Shown here piece after piece: positions 1 through 5,563 of a DNA stretch of 12,917 nt. The notes beneath the pieces were generated by a model, which saw only the letters and a program-made list of their open reading frames with translations, had not been told where the DNA came from and did not search any database. The translations under genes and the position numbers were made by a program. Every line of letters begins with the position of its first letter. Positions within the stretch are counted from its first letter, which is position 1. The stretch is from Muribaculaceae bacterium. GTDB taxonomy: Bacteria > Bacteroidota > Bacteroidia > Bacteroidales > Muribaculaceae. Location of the stretch: positions 1 to 12,917 of the forward strand of contig JAFZSS010000261.1 in assembly GCA_017619255.1 (NCBI GenBank). The letters are read 5' to 3'.

Positions 1-285
1 AAACACATGGCCGGTGCAGTCCTCACATTCGGTCACATCGTTAGAGACATAACGCCGGTCGCCGGCCTCGGCAAGCAACGCCTCCACCGAACTCGTCGGC
101 CACTGGGCATGAAAGGCCTTCAGCAGTTGCATCACATTTGGAAGGTCAACCCCTCGGTTCACCTTAATGGATTTGTCGCTCCATCCGTTATAAATGGCTG
201 AAAGGGGCACCTTATCGCGTCCGTAGCCTTCGAGACTGAAAGCCAGAGCACACAGACAGGATAATAATATAATTGTCTTTTTCAT
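1..285 (-). CDS. Exported protein of unknown function, N-terminal 95 residues only
   Basis: The reading frame is open from an ATG at 285-283 to the window edge, so the C-terminus is missing. The product begins MKKTIILLSCLCALAFS, a typical Sec signal peptide, probably cleaved near residues 17-22. The mature part seen here is soluble-looking and contains a CEDC pair near the window edge (ECEDCTGH), which could be a metal-binding or disulfide motif. It follows the 480-aa gene by only 12 bp and so is likely the third gene of a minus-strand operon of exported proteins. I do not recognise the family. The start is supported by the signal peptide and by the A-rich Bacteroidales-type leader. Confidence 0.72.
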   Translation of the reverse strand, partial: MKKTIILLSCLCALAFSLEGYGRDKVPLSAIYNGWSDKSIKVNRGVDLPNVMQLLKAFHAQWPTSSVEALLAEAGDRRYVSNDVTECEDCTGHVF

Positions 286-297
286 CTGTGATTTGCT

Positions 298-1740
298 TTA
301 CGGGTTGATTTCTTGCCAATAGATGAACGGCTCCATAGGTTCGGGAACGGCCTCCAGATAGTCTTCGCCCAGTTCATTGCTGATTTCCTCACCATTAAGG
401 GCGCAACTGTAGGGCTCGCCATACACATAGATGGCCGTGAATGTTTCCACTACCTTACCGCCTTTCAGCTTAAAAACTTCATAGTAGTAAGATGGCCCGC
501 CGGAGTGACCCGATAGCATCAAGTAGTTGTCGCCGTCGTTGCTCTTGGAAAACGAGGGCTGCAGGCCGGCTCTCACCGTCGTTATCAGTTTCCACTCGTC
601 GTTTTCCCGATTGAAGAAAGCGCCGTTTTCCTCAGCCTCGTCGCTGATCCAGATCTGTTCGCCCTCATAGTCGATATACACATGGGTCCATTTGGTCAAT
701 TCCACATCTTCGTTCTCGTGCGGATCTTCAGCTACATACTGGCGTTTCATCTCGGTGATGTCTTTTTTCCATATCGGGGTTTCCTCGTCAATCAGGCAGT
801 GGTACACGGCATATTGCTGGCGCACGAGTTCGCCTTTCTGGATGCTGAACATGCCTGTGGTGGCACTCTCGGGCGCCCAGTGGACATAGCAGAACTCTGG
901 CCCTTGGGGACCGTCAAATGCCGCCGCGATATAACTGACGCAGTATTCGCCTCCGTCATCGGCATTCCAGGTGGATCCGTATTCGGGGTCATACCAGCCC
1001 TCTACGGGATAGGAATACACTTTGTCACCATCGGTGATGATTTCCAGAGCCAAGGCGCTCTTCCCGTCATACTGCTTGTTTTTCGTGCCTGCCACATATT
1101 CGCCCGCGAACTGGATAATGCCGTAGGTGTAGCGCTTGCCGATGGTGTAAGCCTTGACCGAGCGCTCGGCTTTCATGCCGTACTTGTCTTCCATTTTTTT
1201 GATGACGGCTGAAGGCATAGGCGGATACTCGTCTTCCCATGAGACGGCTTCTACAGTCAGCAGTTTGTGGCTGGCAAGGTAATCGTCGGTGACAACAACG
1301 ATGCCGGGCAGGTCGTCCTCGTACACCTTACCCTGAATCGCATAACGGGCACCGGGAGAGGGAATGTCGTTCCTGCCGTGCAACTCACCAGGGAATAGTT
1401 CATTGCCGTCAGGGTTGAGCAGCAGCTCATCGACATACCTGACATCTCTTATCTGGTCTTCACCAATCAGTCTAGTGTATTTTGACGCGTTTTTGCGAAA
1501 CATCTCCTGGAACGCCCACTCTTTATGGCTGTCCTCATAAAACTCGGGATACTCCTCGTCAAGTTGAGGCTCGGCCAAATTGGTCCAATAAACCATCTGA
1601 TGAAGCCCTTGGTTGGTACCGAGAAGGAACATCGGCGGTGTTTCATTATTGTCGTTTTTCTTGCCCTTGGGGCCACTGTTGCCGGCCCATGCGCTGGCAC
1701 ACAGGCACATCATCAGGCCTGTCAATATCAAAGTTCTCAT
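298..1740 (-). CDS. Exported acidic protein of unknown function (480 aa)
   Basis: This is a full-length frame starting with a signal peptide (MRTLILTGLMMCLCASAWAG, cleavage probably after AWA, residue 19). The mature protein opens with a short K/N-rich linker and is then rich in Asp, Glu, Tyr and Trp with short alternating strands, which suggests beta-rich extracellular or periplasmic domains. I see no membrane segment, catalytic motif or lipobox. Its ATG lies 1 bp after the stop of the upstream 182-aa gene (TGA, one base, ATG), so translation is probably coupled. The next gene starts 12 bp after its stop. I cannot assign a function. The long frame, the signal peptide and the tight spacing make the gene itself secure. 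Confidence 0.85.
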   Translation of the reverse strand: MRTLILTGLMMCLCASAWAGNSGPKGKKNDNNETPPMFLLGTNQGLHQMVYWTNLAEPQLDEEYPEFYEDSHKEWAFQEMFRKNASKYTRLIGEDQIRDVRYVDELLLNPDGNELFPGELHGRNDIPSPGARYAIQGKVYEDDLPGIVVVTDDYLASHKLLTVEAVSWEDEYPPMPSAVIKKMEDKYGMKAERSVKAYTIGKRYTYGIIQFAGEYVAGTKNKQYDGKSALALEIITDGDKVYSYPVEGWYDPEYGSTWNADDGGEYCVSYIAAAFDGPQGPEFCYVHWAPESATTGMFSIQKGELVRQQYAVYHCLIDEETPIWKKDITEMKRQYVAEDPHENEDVELTKWTHVYIDYEGEQIWISDEAEENGAFFNRENDEWKLITTVRAGLQPSFSKSNDGDNYLMLSGHSGGPSYYYEVFKLKGGKVVETFTAIYVYGEPYSCALNGEEISNELGEDYLEAVPEPMEPFIYWQEINP

Positions 1741-1741
1741 G

Positions 1742-2290
1742 TCATTTGAATGTTATGGAGTGGATAATTGGCTCGACGATGCCGTCGTAGTACTTGGCTT
1801 CCTCGCCCCGATAAGAAATAGTGCCGCCGGCGATTTTCCCGTCATCGTTTACAACGAGAAAGCGCCAATTGATCATGATGCCGTCACCCACCTCACTGGT
1901 CGAGCGCAGCAGCACTGTATTGGCTGAAACAACAGGTTCGTCACAGGTCTCGTCGAGAGCCTTAACCGACCAGAGCATGTTGTTGGCATACTCGCTCAGA
2001 TTGCCGATATCTCCCTCGAAATCATACACATTAATTGTGGCGCTGGAACTGTATTCATCGCCGTCATCCCACTGAAGCACCTTATCAGAGTTCAAACTCA
2101 TATTGGTCTCGCTGCTCCAACCTTCTGACTTGATGAATTCGGCAGGAAGACTCACAACAAACCCGGTTAGCTCATGAGTGATGTAACCCTCAGGAATCTG
2201 GGAGGCATGAGCCATCGGGGCTGTTGGCACTGTGAGCGCCAGCATGATGGTGACCATCGCGGCAATGCTTTTAAAAACAATTCTCTTCAT
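1742..2290 (-). CDS. Exported protein of unknown function (182 aa)
   Basis: The N-terminus (MKRIVFKSIAAMVTIMLALTVPTAPMAHAS) is a long signal peptide with a likely cleavage site after AHA. The remaining 150 residues look like one small alpha/beta domain. It begins with a pattern such as GFVVSLPAEF and ends with strands running to the C-terminus (SITFK), loosely reminiscent of small PsbP/Mog1-like periplasmic domains; that comparison is only an impression. It is the first gene of the exported-protein operon, and its stop is 1 bp from the start of the 480-aa gene. The leader contains a small hairpin and A-rich repeats but no recognisable TAnnTTTG box, so it may be transcribed from the promoter of the upstream nuclease gene. 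Confidence 0.82.
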   Translation of the reverse strand: MKRIVFKSIAAMVTIMLALTVPTAPMAHASQIPEGYITHELTGFVVSLPAEFIKSEGWSSETNMSLNSDKVLQWDDGDEYSSSATINVYDFEGDIGNLSEYANNMLWSVKALDETCDEPVVSANTVLLRSTSEVGDGIMINWRFLVVNDDGKIAGGTISYRGEEAKYYDGIVEPIIHSITFK

Positions 2291-2323
2291 ATTATTTGTT
2301 GTTATTTAGTTTTCAATTTGTAG

Positions 2324-2343
2324 GGCCTCGCTTTGGCGTGGCC
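2324..2343 (-). other. Imperfect hairpin in the leader of the 182-aa gene
   Basis: Two 8-base arms (GGCCACGC and GCGAGGCC on the minus strand) pair with a single A-A mismatch around a 4-base loop (CAAA). No T-run follows on the minus strand, so it is a poor intrinsic terminator there. It interrupts an array of 7-bp repeats between hsdR_N and the exported-protein operon. It may stabilise or process the transcript, or may simply be part of the repeat element. Confidence 0.4.
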
Positions 2344-2348
2344 GTAGG

Positions 2349-2384
2349 TTTTCAGTTTTCAGTTCGAGTCACTCCTAACTCCTT
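2349..2384 (-). repeat. Heptad repeat array 1 (overlaps the 3' end of hsdR_N)
   Basis: Read on the minus strand, two units of the first type (GAGTTAG, GAGTGAC) are followed after five bases by two perfect CTGAAAA units. Related units (TTGAAAA CTAAATA) reappear at 2304-2317, just before the next start codon. The same two unit types, in the same order relative to transcription, are found before holA and before the GH53 gene. This array encodes the last ten residues and the stop codon of the HsdR_N protein. Confidence 0.7.
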
Positions 2385-2822
2385 ATAGCAGGGTATGGCT
2401 TCCAGGAAACGGTAAGTGCCCGTCTCGTAGTCAATCTGGCAGCAATAGTGGTTGAGACCGTTGCTCACAATCAGGTAACGCGCATGCAGCACCATATTGT
2501 AACGCACGATTTGGTCAAATGTCTTCTGCGAAATATTTACCGTCGGCGCCTTGTATTCCACGATGACCAAAGGTTCGCCCTCGCGGTCGGCGACAATGGT
2601 GTCGCACCGGCGTGCGATGCCATTCTGCGTCAGCGAGACCTCATTGCCCATCAGAGCGGCAGGGAACTGCTTCTCGGTAATCAGCCACTCCACAAAGTGT
2701 TGACGGACCCACTCCTCAGGGGTCAGCGATACCCAACGCTGCCGCAGACGGTCCCAGATGGCCCAGGAGCCATCGTCACGCCTCCTTACCCTGTAATCAT
2801 ATGACGGTAAATTCAGTTCCAT
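2352..2822 (-). CDS. Solo HsdR N-terminal-type PD-(D/E)xK nuclease domain protein
   Basis: This 156-aa protein matches the N-terminal nuclease domain of type I restriction R subunits, standing alone. The restriction nuclease core is visible: D74 (in RRCDTIV), then E89 and K91 (VIVEYKAP), and a QxxxY-type motif at Q104-Y108 (QIVRY). E45 in the helix before may be the extra acidic residue of this fold. No helicase, specificity subunit or methyltransferase lies nearby, so it is not a working restriction system in this window. As I recall, related small proteins are widespread in Bacteroidales, often near holA, which would suggest a housekeeping DNA-repair or DNA-processing role; that role is inference. 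The last ten codons (KELGVTRTEN) and the stop lie inside a 7-bp repeat array, so the ancestral C-terminus may have been different. It diverges from the M64 gene. Confidence 0.87.
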   Translation of the reverse strand: MELNLPSYDYRVRRRDDGSWAIWDRLRQRWVSLTPEEWVRQHFVEWLITEKQFPAALMGNEVSLTQNGIARRCDTIVADREGEPLVIVEYKAPTVNISQKTFDQIVRYNMVLHARYLIVSNGLNHYCCQIDYETGTYRFLEAIPCYKELGVTRTEN

Positions 2823-2835
2823 CGTTTCTTGGGCT

Positions 2836-2866
2836 CAAAATTACAAAAAAAACACTATCTTTGCAA
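2836..2866 (-). promoter_or_regulatory. Bacteroidetes-type promoter for hsdR_N
   Basis: On the minus strand, TAATTTTG (2843-2836) matches the -7 consensus TAnnTTTG. A TTG (2866-2864) sits exactly 20 bases upstream, the usual spacing for a Bacteroidetes -33 element. Transcription would begin a few bases past 2836, giving a leader of roughly ten bases before the ATG at 2822. The element overlaps the opposing promoter of the M64 gene. Confidence 0.6.
2856..2863 (+). promoter_or_regulatory. Bacteroidetes -7 box for the M64 peptidase gene
   Basis: TATCTTTG fits the TAnnTTTG consensus exactly. The nearest upstream TTG (2829-2831) is 24 bases away, a little far for a -33 element. The expected start point near 2868 leaves only a short leader before the ATG at 2883. 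This supports the 2883 or 2874 start and argues against an upstream TTG start. Confidence 0.6.
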
Positions 2867-2882
2867 GAAAAAAATGATTGGA

Positions 2883-4295
2883 ATGAAAAAGTGCCTTCTT
2901 TCACTAGCTTTGGCTTTGGTCGCAGTCACTGCCTTGGCTCAACAGTTCGACGATTTTTTCGATGGCCGGACACTGCGCCTCGACTATGTGTTTGCCGGTA
3001 ACCATGATCAACAGCAGATCTACCTTGAGCAGATGTGTGTAACTCCTGTGTGGGCAGGACGCAAGAGCCGCCTTGCCGATGTGCCCCTTAAGGGCAACGG
3101 TCAGATTCAGTTGAAGGACCACGCTTCGGGACAGCTGCTGTTTGTCCACACCTTCTCGACGCTTTTTCAGGAATGGCTGGCTACCGAAGAGGCCACTAAG
3201 GTGAGCAAGGCATTTGCCACCAGCTATAATGTCCCCATGCCCAAGCATCCCGTTGATGTCACCGTCACGCTCACCGATTTCCATGGCCGTGTGGTCACCA
3301 GCATGACACACACTGTTGATCCTGCCGATATCCTCATCCGCCAAATAGGTGATAACGGCATCCCCTGTCATTACCTGTGGAAGGGTAAAATACTGAATAG
3401 AACGGAGATGAATAACGACCAGCCTGGTGAACGCAACTACATGCCTACCGAGGGCCCTCTGGACGGAGAACCCGACATCACCGAGTGCATCGACCTGGCA
3501 ATCGTTGCCGAGGGTTATACCCGAGCTCAGATGGGCAAGTTCTATAGCGATTGCCAGCGTGTGGTCGATGCCCTGTTTGCACACGAGCCCTTCACCTCGC
3601 TCAAGGACCGTTTCAATGTTGTCGCCGTTGCGGCCGAGTCCATCACCAGCGGACCCAGCGTGCCGCATTTGGGCCGATGGAGCAGTACACCGGTGGGAAC
3701 ACATTACGACACTTTCTACAGCGACCGCTACTTGATGACCCAGGACATACATCGCCTCTACGATGTGCTCTCCGGCATCCCCTTTGAGCATATCATCGTG
3801 CTCGTCAACAGCGACACCTACGGCGGCGGTGGCATCTATAACCAGTTGACGGTCACCACAAGTGATCATCCCACTTTCCATCAAGTGCTGGTGCATGAGT
3901 TTGGACACGCCTATGCCGGCTTGGGTGATGAGTACTTCTATGATGACGCCTACGAGTCGATGTATCCTGCCGACACCGAGCCCTGGGAGCCCAACCTCAC
4001 CACGATGGTCGATTTCCAGAGCAAGTGGGCCGACATGGTGCCCAAGGGAACTCCCGTGCCTACGCCACCTGACCCTAAAGTGCCCAATTACCGCAAAATC
4101 AAGGGCGAGAAGGAGCAGCGGCTGCTGGATGCTGCTACCCAGCGCGTCGGCGTCTTTGAGGGTGGGGGATACCAGTCCAAGGGTGTCTACCGGCCAGCGC
4201 AAGAGTGCCGCATGAAGATTAATGAGGTGGCCTACTTCTGTCCTGTCTGTTCCCGTGCAATCCAACGCATCACCGACTTCTATACTGCCCACTAA
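2883..4295 (+). CDS. Secreted M64 (IgA peptidase family) zinc metallopeptidase
   Basis: The product is 470 aa from the ATG at 2883. It has a signal peptide (MKKCLLSLALALVAVTALAQ), an N-terminal beta-rich M64-type domain of roughly 130 residues, then the catalytic domain. The zinc motif HEFGH (residues 338-342) lies in LVHEFGHAYAGLGDEYF, the hallmark of family M64. The family's C-terminal Cys cluster is present (ECRMKINEVAYFCPVCSRAI). The founding member cleaves human IgA, but most Bacteroidales homologues have unknown substrates, so an IgA target should not be assumed. No lipobox is seen, so the protein is probably periplasmic or released. An in-frame ATG at 2874 would add three residues. The frame also extends to a TTG at 2829, which I reject because it lies upstream of the -7 box. 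Confidence 0.92.
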   Translation: MKKCLLSLALALVAVTALAQQFDDFFDGRTLRLDYVFAGNHDQQQIYLEQMCVTPVWAGRKSRLADVPLKGNGQIQLKDHASGQLLFVHTFSTLFQEWLATEEATKVSKAFATSYNVPMPKHPVDVTVTLTDFHGRVVTSMTHTVDPADILIRQIGDNGIPCHYLWKGKILNRTEMNNDQPGERNYMPTEGPLDGEPDITECIDLAIVAEGYTRAQMGKFYSDCQRVVDALFAHEPFTSLKDRFNVVAVAAESITSGPSVPHLGRWSSTPVGTHYDTFYSDRYLMTQDIHRLYDVLSGIPFEHIIVLVNSDTYGGGGIYNQLTVTTSDHPTFHQVLVHEFGHAYAGLGDEYFYDDAYESMYPADTEPWEPNLTTMVDFQSKWADMVPKGTPVPTPPDPKVPNYRKIKGEKEQRLLDAATQRVGVFEGGGYQSKGVYRPAQECRMKINEVAYFCPVCSRAIQRITDFYTAH

Positions 4296-4297
4296 TG

Positions 4298-4346
4298 GAA
4301 TTAGAAATTAGGAGTGAGAAATTAGGAGTGAGGAGTTAGGAATTGG
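4298..4346 (+). repeat. Heptad repeat array 2, first block (RARTKAG units)
   Basis: Seven consecutive 7-bp units run without a phase break: GAATTAG, AAATTAG, GAGTGAG, AAATTAG, GAGTGAG, GAGTTAG, GAATTGG. The consensus is RARTKAG. The block begins two bases after the M64 stop codon. Because 7 is not a multiple of 3, the TAG and TGA triplets fall in all three frames. Confidence 0.85.
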
Positions 4347-4359
4347 CATCCGTCATCAA

Positions 4360-4415
4360 CTAGGGACTAGGGACTAAAAACTAAGGACTAAAAACTAAGG
4401 ACTAAAAACTAAAAA
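4360..4415 (+). repeat. Heptad repeat array 2, second block (CTARRRA units)
   Basis: Eight perfect 7-bp units run up to holA: CTAGGGA twice, then CTAAAAA, CTAAGGA, CTAAAAA, CTAAGGA, CTAAAAA, CTAAAAA. The alternation makes a higher-order 14-bp repeat in three exact copies (4371-4412). The array ends two bases before the holA ATG, so it is the translation initiation region of holA: very A-rich, unstructured and without a Shine-Dalgarno. Confidence 0.88.
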
Positions 4416-4417
4416 AC

Positions 4418-5464
4418 ATGGCAACAAAACGCGAAACGGTTACTTTTGCCGCACTAAACAAGGAGATCAAGAGCGGTAAGTTCAGGAACATATATGTCCT
4501 TCAAGGAGAGGAGCCGTACTATATCGACCGGCTACAGCAACTCATCATTGACACAGCACTTACCGAAGATCAACGCGATTTCAACCTTTCGCTCTACTAT
4601 GGTAATACAGCCAATGTTCGGGAGGTCATCAGCGCTTGTCGCCAGTACCCCGCTTTCTCCGAACACAAGGTTGTCGTTGTCCGTGAGGCACAGCTCATCC
4701 CCAAGCAGCCTGGGCATAAGGACGACCTTGACCTGTTCGCGGCCTATGCCGAGAAGCCTCTCCCGTCAACCATTCTCGTTATCTGCCATAAGGGCGCCAC
4801 ACTCAAGAGCAAGCCCTTCATGGATGCCCTCAAGGCCTCAGCGGATGGCGTCATCTTCGACTCTAACAAGGTTCGTGAGGGACGGGACCTTGACGCGCTC
4901 ATCACGGGTTATGCCAACTCGCTCGGCTGCAACATCGACAACAAGGCCACCAGAATGCTCGCCGACCACATCGGTACCGACATAGCGCGCCTGTTCAGCG
5001 AACTTGACAAGCTGGCAATGCTCACCGATGACAATAACATCACACCGTTGCTCATCGAGCAGAACATAGGCATCAGTAAGGACTTCAACAATTTCGAGTT
5101 GGAGGAGGCCTTGGCACGCCGTGATGCGGCCAAGGCGTTCCGCATCGTGGATTACTTTGAGCGTAACCCCAAGAACAACCCGTCCATGGTAAGCGTGGCG
5201 ATGCTTTTCTCCTTTTTCTCCAATGTATTGCTCGCAGCGACAGCCCGTGACAAGACACCTGAGGGTGTTATGGCTCTCGTGGGAACCCGTAGCTCGTGGC
5301 GGGCACGCAAGTTCTTGGACGCCGCCCGTATGTACAACACGCGTTCACTCATCAACATCATTGCCTCGCTGCGAGAGTGCGATACGCGCAGCAAGGGCAT
5401 CGGCTCACGACAGGACCAATACGCCCTGCTCAAGGAGCTGATCTACAAAATCCTCCATGCCTAA
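4418..5464 (+). CDS. holA: DNA polymerase III subunit delta
   Basis: The delta subunit belongs to the clamp-loader complex that opens the beta sliding clamp and loads it at primed sites; it is the subunit that binds and opens the clamp. At 348 aa it has the usual family length. The N-terminal motif VLQGEEPYYIDRLQQLI (residues 27-43) is the recognisable delta signature. The order of an ATPase-like fold without nucleotide-binding loops (about 1-140), a lid (about 140-215) and a helical collar domain (to the end) fits the family. The ATG follows directly on an A-rich heptad array and no TAnnTTTG promoter box is seen in the gap, so transcription from the M64 side or from a degenerate promoter is likely. 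The gene is essential in bacteria generally. Confidence 0.93.
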   Translation: MATKRETVTFAALNKEIKSGKFRNIYVLQGEEPYYIDRLQQLIIDTALTEDQRDFNLSLYYGNTANVREVISACRQYPAFSEHKVVVVREAQLIPKQPGHKDDLDLFAAYAEKPLPSTILVICHKGATLKSKPFMDALKASADGVIFDSNKVREGRDLDALITGYANSLGCNIDNKATRMLADHIGTDIARLFSELDKLAMLTDDNNITPLLIEQNIGISKDFNNFELEEALARRDAAKAFRIVDYFERNPKNNPSMVSVAMLFSFFSNVLLAATARDKTPEGVMALVGTRSSWRARKFLDAARMYNTRSLINIIASLRECDTRSKGIGSRQDQYALLKELIYKILHA

Positions 5465-5473
5465 GCTTTCCAG

Positions 5474-5508
5474 GAATGAGGAGTTTGGAGTTAGGAATGA
5501 GAAATATT
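5474..5508 (+). repeat. Heptad repeat array 3, first block
   Basis: Four 7-bp units, GAATGAG, GAGTTTG, GAGTTAG, GAATGAG, follow the RARTKAG pattern with one change. A degenerate fifth unit (AAATATT) follows. The block begins nine bases after the holA stop, the same placement as array 2 after the M64 gene. Confidence 0.75.
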
Positions 5509-5526
5509 TAGGCGATAGTAATCATA

Positions 5527-5560
5527 CTTAAAACTTAAAACTAAGGACTAAAAAACTAAA
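5527..5560 (+). repeat. Heptad repeat array 3, second block
   Basis: The units CTTAAAA, CTTAAAA, CTAAGGA, CTAAAAAA (one extra A) and a final partial CTAAA run up to three bases before the GH53 start codon. Units CTAAGGA and CTAAAAA are the same as in array 2. The single-base insertion suggests slippage in the A-run. Confidence 0.75.
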
Positions 5561-5563
5561 CCT

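Noticed and set aside
7..201. Plus-strand open frame of 64 aa at the left edge
   Set aside because: The minus strand here has an open frame with a signal peptide in operon spacing; the plus frame has no leader or domain.
2352..2822. Complete type I restriction system
   Set aside because: Only the nuclease-like N-terminal domain is present, with no helicase, specificity or methyltransferase gene in the window.
2829..2882. Upstream TTG start for the M64 peptidase (18 extra residues)
   Set aside because: The extension lies over and upstream of the -7 promoter box and would hide the signal peptide; the ATG at 2883 (or 2874) gives a normal exported N-terminus.
2904..4292. Long minus-strand open frame (462 aa) opposite the M64 gene
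   Set aside because: It mirrors the codon pattern of the real gene, has no recognisable domain or leader, and the plus-strand M64 protein has clear catalytic motifs.
4298..4415. CRISPR array before holA
   Set aside because: The repeats are 7 bp, directly tandem and without spacers; no cas gene is present.
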